From Coriobacteriaceae bacterium (GTDB taxonomy: Bacteria; Actinomycetota; Coriobacteriia; Coriobacteriales; Coriobacteriaceae), in NCBI GenBank assembly GCA_902362275.1, contig CABIWB010000007.1:119714-126745 (forward strand): a stretch of 7,032 nucleotides of DNA, written 5' to 3'. The number at the start of each line of letters is the position of its first letter. Position 1 is the stretch's first letter. Below are positions 1-4,980 of this stretch, one piece after another. Under the pieces are notes generated by a model, which saw only the letters and a program-made list of their open reading frames with translations, made no database searches and was not told the DNA's origin. Made by a program: the position numbers and the translations under genes.

Positions 1-944
1 AGCGCACCTTCGAGGTACAACTGCGTAATAACGACGCTGGCCGAGCAGTTGGGAATCAGACCGACGAGTGCCGAGCCCAGGACCGCAAGCGTCTCGTTGC
101 CGCACAGGAACTGCTCGATTGCCGACTCGCCAAAGGTCTCGAGGACGGCGACCAGAATCAGCGTCACCAGGAAAATGAATACCGATACCTGCACGGTATG
201 CGAGATGGCGCTGCGGATGATCGCCAGAAGGGGCGTGCCCTCGTGGGAGTGGCTGTGGCCGTGGCCGCAAGCACAGCCGTGCTCGTGAGCACGATCGTCC
301 TCGTGGCCGTGCTCATGGCCGTGTTCGTGACCGTGCCCATGGCCGTGCTCATCCTCGTCACAGCCGCAATGATCGCGCTCACACAGCTCATGGATGTGGT
401 CAGCTGTTACGCCCGCCTCGGCCACTTCGTCAATGATGTCGCCCCCGGTATGGTCGTCGTGCGCGCAGTTCACATGAGCCGGATTGGCAGCGGTCCCCAG
501 CACGGTACGGCGAATCGCCGCATGCGCGCGGGCATTACGACGAAGGCCGCGGATACCCGCATCCACGATAAAGCCCGTGACCAGCGCGATCAGCGCCTTC
601 GAAGCCAAAAGCATCGCCATGGTCTGCACGGGCACCTGCTCGGCGAGCAACAGCGGCAGCATCTCATCGGAGGTCGAAAGGAACACCGCCACCAACGTAC
701 CCAAGGTCACGACACGACCGGCGTACAGCGTGGCCGCCATTGCCGAAAAGCCGCACTGCGGCACCATGCCCAGCAACGAGCCAACCACGGGACCAGCGGC
801 GCCGGCGCGCTTGATGGCGCCGTTAACGCGATCGCCCGCCACATGCTCGAGCGTCTCGAGAACCAGATATGTCACCAACAAGAACGGCACCAGCGAGAGC
901 GTGTCCTTGCCGGCGTCGAGCAGAATATCAATCAGCAAATCCAT
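1..944 (-). CDS. Putative heavy-metal/manganese exporter, ArsP_2-like (3' end beyond window)
   Basis: This is an inner-membrane permease that probably exports a heavy-metal or manganese ion. The 314 visible residues start at the ATG on 944-942 (MDLLIDILLDAGKD), and the C-terminus lies outside the window. Two homologous halves can be seen. The first carries GMVPQCGFSA (Pro62-Gln-Cys64) and the second carries GLIPNCSASV (Pro298-Asn-Cys300), each next to hydrophobic segments (about 17-32, 50-75, 78-100, 106-128, 248-268, 285-308). This duplicated P-x-C pattern fits the 10-TM ArsP_2 family, often named putative manganese transporter or arsenic efflux protein. Between the halves, residues about 158-234 form a hydrophilic loop full of His-Gly, His-Glu and Cys residues, a likely metal-binding loop. 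A weak AAAGG lies 11 bases before the start. The gene is divergent from the exonuclease gene. The transport fold is fairly secure, but the ion is not. Confidence 0.78.
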   Translation of the reverse strand, partial: MDLLIDILLDAGKDTLSLVPFLLVTYLVLETLEHVAGDRVNGAIKRAGAAGPVVGSLLGMVPQCGFSAMAATLYAGRVVTLGTLVAVFLSTSDEMLPLLLAEQVPVQTMAMLLASKALIALVTGFIVDAGIRGLRRNARAHAAIRRTVLGTAANPAHVNCAHDDHTGGDIIDEVAEAGVTADHIHELCERDHCGCDEDEHGHGHGHEHGHEHGHEDDRAHEHGCACGHGHSHSHEGTPLLAIIRSAISHTVQVSVFIFLVTLILVAVLETFGESAIEQFLCGNETLAVLGSALVGLIPNCSASVVITQLYLEGA

Positions 945-985
945 GACGGATGGAACCTTTCGTGTCTTTCGGCAGCATTGTAAAA

Positions 986-1023
986 GTCCTAGCGTTCAAC
1001 TAGGGTATTGTAGTTGTCCTAGG
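986..1023. promoter_or_regulatory. Repeated CCTAG/CTAGG elements over the exporter promoter, likely operator
   Basis: GTCCTAG occurs at 986-992 and again at 1016-1022, exactly 30 bases apart. CTAGG at 1000-1004 forms an inverted repeat with the first copy (7-base spacer). CAACTA at 997-1002 and TAGTTG at 1011-1016 form another inverted repeat with an 8-base spacer. The elements cover the promoter spacer, the -10 box and the expected transcription start, where a repressor would act. The pattern does not resemble the ATATGA operators of the ArsR locus in this window, so a different regulator is likely. A DtxR/MntR-type regulator is one guess, based only on the predicted role of the exporter. 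Confidence 0.45.
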
Positions 1024-1034
1024 CGCGATGCCAA
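1007..1034 (-). promoter_or_regulatory. Predicted sigma-70 promoter of the metal exporter
   Basis: Read on the minus strand, TTGGCA at 1034-1029 and TACAAT at 1012-1007 are separated by 16 bases, a good match to -35 and -10 boxes. Transcription would start near position 1000 and give a leader of about 55 bases before the exporter's start codon. A second TACAAT (982-977) lies downstream but has no -35 box at a sensible distance. Confidence 0.5.
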
Positions 1035-1116
1035 TAGTTGCCCATGGTAAACTATCATCTCGCCACATCTTAATGACCCTGAGCCGCACGACGCGGCCCA
1101 TCCAAGGAGCAGTTAT

Positions 1117-2085
1117 ATGAACGTTTCACAAGCACTCGAATACGAGCGCCAGCCGTTTATTCCCATGTTTATCTATGGCGACCACGGCGCCATGGAGTCC
1201 GAGCGCCAGAAGGGCGAGGAGGCCCTCAAGGTGCTCGAGACCGAGTATTTTACCGCCGAGGACGACCCCGGCTTCGACTTTGCCACCGTGCGTGACCTGG
1301 CCGATCGCAACCGCGACCTGTGCGACCAGATTGGCGAGGCACGCCTGCGCAACGTGACGCCCGCGACGCTTTCGCGCGGCCTGTCCGATGCCGACACCTG
1401 CGCGGCCATCGGTAAGATGCAAAAGCGCACCGCCGCATCGGTCCTGCGCGAGATCCGCGGCGACCGCGACGCGCTCGGCGTGGCCTACGCCCGCAAGCCC
1501 ATCCAGGGCACCGTGCTCGGTATCGACATCGAGACCACCGGCCGTGCGCCCGAGCGCGGCTACATCATCAACGTGGGCTGGGAGATCATGGAGCTCACCA
1601 GCGACGCCGTCCCGCACGACGCCGAGGCACACTACTGCGGCCTGCCCGACATCTACCGCGGCGAGGATGTGCCGTTGTCGAATATCCACCACATCACTTG
1701 GGACGACATCGACGGCAAAAAGCCGTTCCGCGAGAACAAGGAACTGCAGAAGCAGCTGCTCAAGCTTATGAAGAAGTACCCGTACATGGCGCATAACGCC
1801 GCGTTCGAAGACAGTTGGTTCAAGATCCACCTGGACGGTTACGCCGAGGCACGCCGCGCCGGCAAGATCATCGTCATCGACTCGCGCCAGATCTGCCGCA
1901 GCTTGGATGCCGACGTCCGCTCGCTCCCCCGCGAATCCGCGCCCGCCGCGCTCGAGAACTGGGCCCGCCGCCGCGGCACCCTCGCCGCCGACGCCAACGA
2001 GCAGCACCTGGGCCTCGACGATACCGACCTCATGCTCCGCACCGTCCAAGCCGAGTTCAACCTCAAGAACCTATTCGCGAAATAA
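1117..2085 (+). CDS. DEDDh-family 3'-5' exonuclease (DnaQ-like) with extra N-terminal region
   Basis: This is a cytosolic 322-residue exonuclease of the DnaQ/RNase T superfamily, expected to remove nucleotides from 3' ends with two metal ions. All catalytic positions are visible: Exo I at GIDIETTG (Asp137, Glu139), Exo II at HNAAFEDSW (Asp232) and Exo III at HLGLDD (His297, Asp302). The His-x4-Asp spacing defines the DEDDh subgroup. The exonuclease domain spans about 132-315. Residues 1-130 are charged and largely helical in character, with no motif I recognise, and may bind substrate or a partner. The start is well supported by AAGGAG at 1104-1109, seven bases upstream. The gene stands alone between the divergent exporter and a strong terminator. 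Its role (DNA repair, RNA processing or proofreading) cannot be told from sequence; it lacks polymerase or helicase domains. Confidence 0.88.
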   Translation: MNVSQALEYERQPFIPMFIYGDHGAMESERQKGEEALKVLETEYFTAEDDPGFDFATVRDLADRNRDLCDQIGEARLRNVTPATLSRGLSDADTCAAIGKMQKRTAASVLREIRGDRDALGVAYARKPIQGTVLGIDIETTGRAPERGYIINVGWEIMELTSDAVPHDAEAHYCGLPDIYRGEDVPLSNIHHITWDDIDGKKPFRENKELQKQLLKLMKKYPYMAHNAAFEDSWFKIHLDGYAEARRAGKIIVIDSRQICRSLDADVRSLPRESAPAALENWARRRGTLAADANEQHLGLDDTDLMLRTVQAEFNLKNLFAK

Positions 2086-2149
2086 CCGATCCATCTGCGG
2101 GAGCGCCTGCCGGGCACAGCGCAATCCGTCTGGCGCACCGGCACGCAGT

Positions 2150-2186
2150 AAACTAGGGCGCAGCCTTATGGCTGCACCCTAGTTTT
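2150..2186 (+). terminator. Intrinsic terminator after the exonuclease gene
   Basis: A 16-base left arm (2150-2165) pairs with 2170-2185 around a TTAT loop, with one C/A mismatch (2159 with 2176). The GC-rich inner stem is GCAGCC/GGCTGC. The arm ends in TTTT, and the matching AAA on the left could allow some function in the opposite direction. It lies 65 bases after the exonuclease stop. Confidence 0.85.
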
Positions 2187-2233
2187 CATCAAAACGAGCA
2201 AATACGCGTGCTTCACATAGTCGGCAGGTTGGC

Positions 2234-2262
2234 CCACCTACATTTTTCGAGTTGTTCGGCCA
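2234..2262 (-). repeat. 29-bp dispersed repeat, copy A
   Basis: Begins CCACCTACATTTTTCGA and ends TTCGGCCA on the plus strand. It matches copy B (3864-3892) at 27 of 29 positions in the same orientation. It matches the reverse complement of copy C (4055-4083) at 23 of 29 and of copy D (2395-2423) at about 21 of 29. It forms an inverted pair with copy D, 132 bases away. Confidence 0.85.
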
Positions 2263-2394
2263 GCTGAACCACTAGTCGAGGCTCCTTGAACCGCAATCGA
2301 GCGCTATAGTCGCCCTAATTTCGCAACCATGCCCCATAAATCTACCTGAATCAATTCGAATAGAACGTTGCGATCGCACCATTCGTATAGGATA

Positions 2395-2423
2395 AGGCCG
2401 AATAGCTCAAATTATGTTGGTGA
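2395..2423 (+). repeat. 29-bp dispersed repeat, copy D (diverged)
   Basis: Begins AGGCCGAATA and ends TGTTGGTGA. It agrees with copy C (4055-4083) at about 22 of 29 positions and shares the TGTTGGYGA end with it. It is inverted relative to copies A and B. It contains the ATG at 2414, which argues against that codon being the start of the following gene. Confidence 0.65.
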
Positions 2424-2587
2424 GGCATCCGAGCGGTCGGCAAAAACGCTTAGAAGCTACGAATCCGCAACTAAAGTTCACCAAAAAGGGGCAGCCAGCA
2501 GAAACCTCCCCAGCCGAAGCTGCTCCCTCAATACGACAGCTCAAAAACCCACCGTTCGCAGAAGATAAGCCGCGCCCCAATACCGTT

Positions 2588-2603
2588 GCCCGAAGTTTCG
2601 GGC
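2588..2603. repeat. Short palindrome upstream of the nuclease-like gene
   Basis: GCCCGAA and TTCGGGC are perfect 7-base inverted arms with a 2-base centre. It lies 32 bases before the preferred start at 2636. The tiny centre suits a protein-binding palindrome better than an RNA hairpin. It could control the downstream gene, but no promoter boxes are clear around it. Confidence 0.4.
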
Positions 2604-2635
2604 GTATGCGGCGTCCGCTATGCCATCATGCGCGT

Positions 2636-3844
2636 ATGGGAATCATTCTGTCACATACCACGGCACGTGCTGTATACCAAACAGCCAACTCGCTCGCAAG
2701 CTACGCGACCGGTCCCATACCTATGGAAAAGATCAGGGTGTCTGCGCCGACCACGTCCGACCTGGAAGCGGCACGAGCATGGCTCAACAGAAAGAATGTC
2801 GATTCTGAACGCATCCATGTGCTGACGTTTTCCAATAATGCCAAAAGGCACCGCAAGGGCTGCATCTGCCACTGCACGCGCTATACGTTTGATACAGAAA
2901 GCTACCTAGAACTCGAGCCAAACGTCTACATCGTCGATATCAAGCTGTGCGCGTTAGAAGCAACAGCCGACCTCAACCTTTCGGAGCTCGTTGAGTATTA
3001 CTTTGAAATCTGCGGCTCCTACGCGCTTGGAACGTCCGACGAAACTCAATATCGCGAGCGCCCAGCCCTAACCAGCGTTGAAGAGCTCAGAGCCTTCTTT
3101 TCAGAGGCATCGGGGTATCGTGGATCTAATAAAGCCCTTAAGGCACTTTCTTATGTACGCGAAGGCTGTCGCTCCCCACTCGAAACGGCGTTTGTCATGA
3201 TGCTGACAATGCCCAAGTCAATGGGTGGCTTAGCCATACGCGCTATCAAAACGGATTATCCAATCCCAGTCCCCAAAAGATACGCCGCCCTAACGCGACG
3301 GACGGTTTTCTACCTCGACGCGCTGCTCGAAAATTCGATGACCGATATCGAATACAACGGCTTTTACCACGACGAGCCCGAACAGCAATCAATTGACGAG
3401 GAACGCCGAAACACGCTGCGAAACATGGGATATGCCGTTATCACAGTTAATCGTCATTCGTTTTTCAAGCAGTCCGCTTTTAAACGGGTCATGGAAGCGA
3501 TTCGCATTCGCGAGAAGATATGGCCCGGTCGACTCCCGGATAACTTCGCCATCCTGCAAGAAACTCTTCGTCAATTTGTCTTGCGGCGCTACTTCGAATA
3601 CGGTCGCCGCGTCCTGGAGACACTCAAAGAAGAAGAGGCCGCCAAGCGCGAAATTGCAAGCCAATATCCGCAAGCTGATGACCCGAGCATCAACGATGTG
3701 CCCGAACCCGACGACATGCAACACGTCGGGGCCCTTGCTGAGGAAATCAATGGGCCTTGGGAATGCGACATGTCCGCAAAAATCGATGAAAACCGCACGG
3801 AAGACGACACGATTATTGATCTAATTGAGAATTCACTCTTCTAA
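2636..3844 (+). CDS. Coriobacteria-type protein with C-terminal PD-(D/E)XK (Vsr/DUF559-like) domain
   Basis: This 402-residue protein begins MGIILSHTTARAVYQ, which resembles a large family I recognise from Coriobacteriia whose members start with an SHTTA motif. The middle (about 93-130) has the family's ELCxxE/CGSYAL-like pattern, resembling the AbiEi-antitoxin-like part of such proteins. Residues about 180-275 look like a Vsr/DUF559 endonuclease fold: SPLET with Glu183, YLD with Asp228, IEYNG with Glu239, His245, then Asp254-x2-Arg257-Arg258 and Gly265. An unusual Cys-x-Cys-His-Cys cluster sits at 76-80, and an acidic charged tail covers about 331-402. Start choice is uncertain: 2636 has no clear Shine-Dalgarno, 2606 would add ten residues, and 2414 lies in a repeat. 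Base composition is less GC-rich than its neighbours, suggesting accessory DNA. Nuclease activity and any defence or toxin-antitoxin role are inference. Confidence 0.7.
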   Translation: MGIILSHTTARAVYQTANSLASYATGPIPMEKIRVSAPTTSDLEAARAWLNRKNVDSERIHVLTFSNNAKRHRKGCICHCTRYTFDTESYLELEPNVYIVDIKLCALEATADLNLSELVEYYFEICGSYALGTSDETQYRERPALTSVEELRAFFSEASGYRGSNKALKALSYVREGCRSPLETAFVMMLTMPKSMGGLAIRAIKTDYPIPVPKRYAALTRRTVFYLDALLENSMTDIEYNGFYHDEPEQQSIDEERRNTLRNMGYAVITVNRHSFFKQSAFKRVMEAIRIREKIWPGRLPDNFAILQETLRQFVLRRYFEYGRRVLETLKEEEAAKREIASQYPQADDPSINDVPEPDDMQHVGALAEEINGPWECDMSAKIDENRTEDDTIIDLIENSLF

Positions 3845-3863
3845 AGGCGATCTCTGCGGATGT

Positions 3864-3892
3864 CCACCTACATTTTTCGACTTATTCGGCCA
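3864..3892 (-). repeat. 29-bp dispersed repeat, copy B
   Basis: Differs from copy A (2234-2262) at only two positions (3881 and 3884), in the same orientation, while the surrounding DNA is unrelated. It starts 19 bases after the stop codon of the nuclease-like gene. With copy C (4055-4083) it forms an inverted pair separated by 162 bases. Confidence 0.85.
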
Positions 3893-4054
3893 CCGATGTG
3901 CCAGATTGGCTGCAGCAATGCTTAATATAACTTTAGATAAAACTGATTCTGCAGGAACTCCCGTAGAGGAAGAACTGATTCTCGCGGTATTTAACACGAT
4001 AAAGTACAAATATGAACAGTTCTAATGCTTCTCAAGGTGGCTTCCTTAGCATGC

Positions 4055-4083
4055 TGGCCGAACATCTTGAAATATGTTGGCGA
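4055..4083 (+). repeat. 29-bp dispersed repeat, copy C (diverged)
   Basis: Begins TGGCCGAACA and ends TGTTGGCGA. It is an inverted relative of copy A (23 of 29 positions) and a direct relative of copy D (about 22 of 29). It is the rightmost copy, 77 bases before the ArsR promoter. Confidence 0.72.
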
Positions 4084-4159
4084 GCATTGCGTCGATGTCT
4101 CCCAACACGCAGAAAATCGCAGAGGCGGCAAGCAATCATCGAAATTATCGCAAATTGTA

Positions 4160-4187
4160 TTGACATATGAACATACACTCATATAAT
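4160..4187 (+). promoter_or_regulatory. Sigma-70 promoter of the metal-resistance locus
   Basis: TTGACA at 4160-4165 and TATAAT at 4182-4187 are both perfect consensus boxes with a 16-base spacer. Transcription should start near 4194. An ArsR operator overlaps the last base of the -35 box, fills the spacer and enters the -10 box, so a bound repressor would block RNA polymerase. Confidence 0.88.
4165..4184. promoter_or_regulatory. ArsR/SmtB operator 1
   Basis: ATATGA and TCATAT form a perfect 6-8-6 inverted repeat placed between the promoter boxes. The pattern, with ACA after the left arm, resembles known operators of SmtB/CzrA/CadC repressors. Centre-to-centre distance to operator 2 is 35 bases. 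Confidence 0.8.
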
Positions 4188-4199
4188 CGGAAGCAAGTT

Positions 4200-4219
4200 A
4201 TATGAGCGCATGTTCATAT
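4200..4219. promoter_or_regulatory. ArsR/SmtB operator 2
   Basis: A second perfect ATATGA-N8-TCATAT repeat lies between the expected transcription start and the ribosome-binding site. Its arms are identical to operator 1, and its left half with spacer start (ATATGAGCG) is identical to operator 3 before the ATPase gene. Confidence 0.8.
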
Positions 4220-4233
4220 GAAAGGATATTGCA

Positions 4234-4599
4234 ATGAGCATCTGCGTTGATGAAACGAAACCCGACATCGAGGCCACCGAACCCGCGATCCCCACCACCT
4301 GTTCGCCCGAGGACCTTCCCGACGAGGAGCTTCTCTACGACCTCGCCGACCTGTTCAAGGTCTTCAGCGACACCACGCGCATCAAGATCCTCTATGCCCT
4401 CATGGGCCGCGAGCTCTGCGTGGCAGACATCGCCGAAGCGACCGAAACCTCGCAGTCCGCGGTGTCGCACCAGCTGCGCACACTCAAGCAGTCGCACCTG
4501 GTTAAATTCCGGCGCGACGGGCGCAATATCCTATACTCGCTCGCCGACGATCACGTCTACACCATGCTCAACCAGGGCATGAGCCATATCTGCGAATAG
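4234..4599 (+). CDS. ArsR/SmtB-family metal-sensing repressor
   Basis: This 121-residue winged-helix repressor is expected to leave its operators when zinc, cadmium or a similar ion binds. The DNA-binding helix-turn-helix is at about 60-90 (ELCVADIAEATETSQSAVSH, then QLRTLK) with the wing at about 91-103. The alpha-5 metal site of SmtB/CzrA is complete: Asp105, His107, His118 and the terminal Glu121, in D-x-H-x10-H-x2-E spacing. Part of the alpha-3N site is also visible, with Cys62 and Asp65 in ELCVADIA plus Cys4 and Cys23 in the N-terminal tail; the second Cys of CadC (ELCVCD) is Ala64 here. AAAGGA at 4221-4226, seven bases upstream, supports the start. It heads the locus, is autoregulated by operators 1 and 2, and should control the HMA protein and ATPase. 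Which ion it senses is not settled by sequence. Confidence 0.93.
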   Translation: MSICVDETKPDIEATEPAIPTTCSPEDLPDEELLYDLADLFKVFSDTTRIKILYALMGRELCVADIAEATETSQSAVSHQLRTLKQSHLVKFRRDGRNILYSLADDHVYTMLNQGMSHICE

Positions 4600-4661
4600 C
4601 AACCAACCACGGTACCAGCGCGGTCTGCACCCAAGCCGCAAAAACGGGAAAGGAACCCACC

Positions 4662-4880
4662 ATGAAAAAGCAGTTCAAGCTCAACGAGATCGACTGCGCC
4701 AACTGCGCGCGCGAGCTTCAGGACGAGCTGGCCAAGCTCGAGGGCGTCAAATCCGTGTCCGTCAACTTTATGACCCAGAAGCTGACGCTCGAGGCCGATG
4801 ATGCCGAGTTCGACGAGGTGCTCAACCGCGTTGTTGAGTTTACGGCTGACGCCGAGCCGGACTGCGAGATCATTCTCTAG
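4662..4880 (+). CDS. Stand-alone HMA-domain metal-binding protein
   Basis: This 72-residue soluble protein consists of a single heavy-metal-associated domain of ferredoxin-like fold. The metal site is Cys12-Ala-Asn-Cys15 in IDCANCARE, the form typical of the N-terminal HMA domain of CadA/ZntA pumps. GVKSVSVNF and the following beta strand (KLTLEADD) complete the usual pattern, and the tail is acidic. A GGAAAGGA at 4647-4654, seven bases upstream, supports the start. It lies 62 bases after the repressor with no terminator between, so it is probably co-transcribed from the ArsR promoter. It likely delivers or exchanges metal with the pump encoded 100 bases downstream, which lacks its own HMA domain. 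A role as a simple metal buffer is also possible. Confidence 0.9.
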   Translation: MKKQFKLNEIDCANCARELQDELAKLEGVKSVSVNFMTQKLTLEADDAEFDEVLNRVVEFTADAEPDCEIIL

Positions 4881-4882
4881 CC

Positions 4883-4925
4883 CAGGTTTACGCCAACCTG
4901 CAAGGCCGCGCTTGCCGCGGCCTTT
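4883..4925 (+). terminator. Tandem hairpins between HMA gene and ATPase gene, weak terminator or attenuator
   Basis: CAGGTT (4883-4888) pairs with AACCTG (4895-4900). Three bases later GGCCGCG (4904-4910) pairs with CGCGGCC (4916-4922) around CTTGC, followed by only TTT. The second stem is strong, but the U-tract is poor, so partial termination or mRNA-end protection is more likely than full termination. Confidence 0.5.
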
Positions 4926-4937
4926 GCTCGCGAAATT

Positions 4938-4957
4938 ATATGAGCGAGTGTTCATAC
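4938..4957. promoter_or_regulatory. ArsR/SmtB operator 3, before the ATPase gene
   Basis: ATATGA-N8-TCATAC differs from the perfect operators by one arm base, and the spacer GCGAGTGT differs from operator 2 (GCGCATGT) at only two positions. It ends eight bases before the ATPase ribosome-binding site. This implies a second repressor-controlled promoter inside the locus, though only weak boxes (TTGCCG at 4912-4917, TTATAT at 4936-4941) can be suggested. Confidence 0.72.
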
Positions 4958-4980
4958 ATTCAAATGGGAGGATACGAGTC

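Larger units (their letters stand above)
2187..2635. other. Long AT-richer intergenic region before the nuclease-like gene
   Basis: About 450 bases separate the terminator from the preferred start of the next gene. The region contains two copies of the 29-bp repeat (2234-2262 and 2395-2423) and a short palindrome (2588-2603). An open frame in phase with the downstream gene runs back to an ATG at 2414, but that ATG lies inside a repeat copy and the encoded 74 residues look like random, basic, low-conservation sequence, so I treat this as non-coding. I see no convincing -35/-10 pair, tRNA or other RNA gene. Confidence 0.5.
3845..4159. other. Intergenic stretch with repeats B and C, no confident gene
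   Basis: AT-richer spacer between the nuclease-like gene and the ArsR promoter. It holds repeat copies B and C. A 35-codon frame (3918-4025) begins MLNITLDKTD and ends with a plausible helix, EEELILAVFNTIKYKYEQF. It has no ribosome-binding site, I recognise no family in it, and it may be a gene remnant or chance. No terminator with a T-run is evident directly after 3844. Confidence 0.45.

Noticed and set aside
198..983. 261-codon open frame on the plus strand
   Set aside because: It is antisense to the exporter gene. Its His- and Arg-rich, low-complexity translation has no domain, while the minus strand gives a clear duplicated membrane protein.
1126..2049. 307-codon open frame on the minus strand
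   Set aside because: Lies entirely opposite the exonuclease gene, whose catalytic motifs and ribosome-binding site are clear. Long antisense frames are expected in GC-rich codon-biased DNA.
2370..2377. GCGATCGC palindrome
   Set aside because: A single 8-base palindrome without further copies in the window; could be chance in GC-rich DNA.
2305..2393. Candidate promoters before the nuclease-like gene (TATAGT at 2305-2310, TATAGG at 2386-2391)
   Set aside because: The nearest -35-like boxes (TTGAAC at 2286, TTGCGA at 2368) leave spacers of only 12-13 bases, too short for sigma-70.
3825..4025. 66-codon frame overlapping the end of the nuclease-like gene
   Set aside because: Its first part overlaps the previous gene and translates repeat copy B (PPTFFDLFGH), with no ribosome-binding site; only the part from 3918 is kept as a weak possibility.
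2234..4083. Repeats as a CRISPR array
   Set aside because: Only four diverged copies in two orientations with gaps of 132, about 1440 and 162 bases and a gene between them; no regular spacers and no cas genes.
4798..4980. Upstream extension of the ATPase frame
   Set aside because: It overlaps the HMA gene in another frame and crosses the tandem hairpins and operator 3. A good ribosome-binding site precedes 4981.
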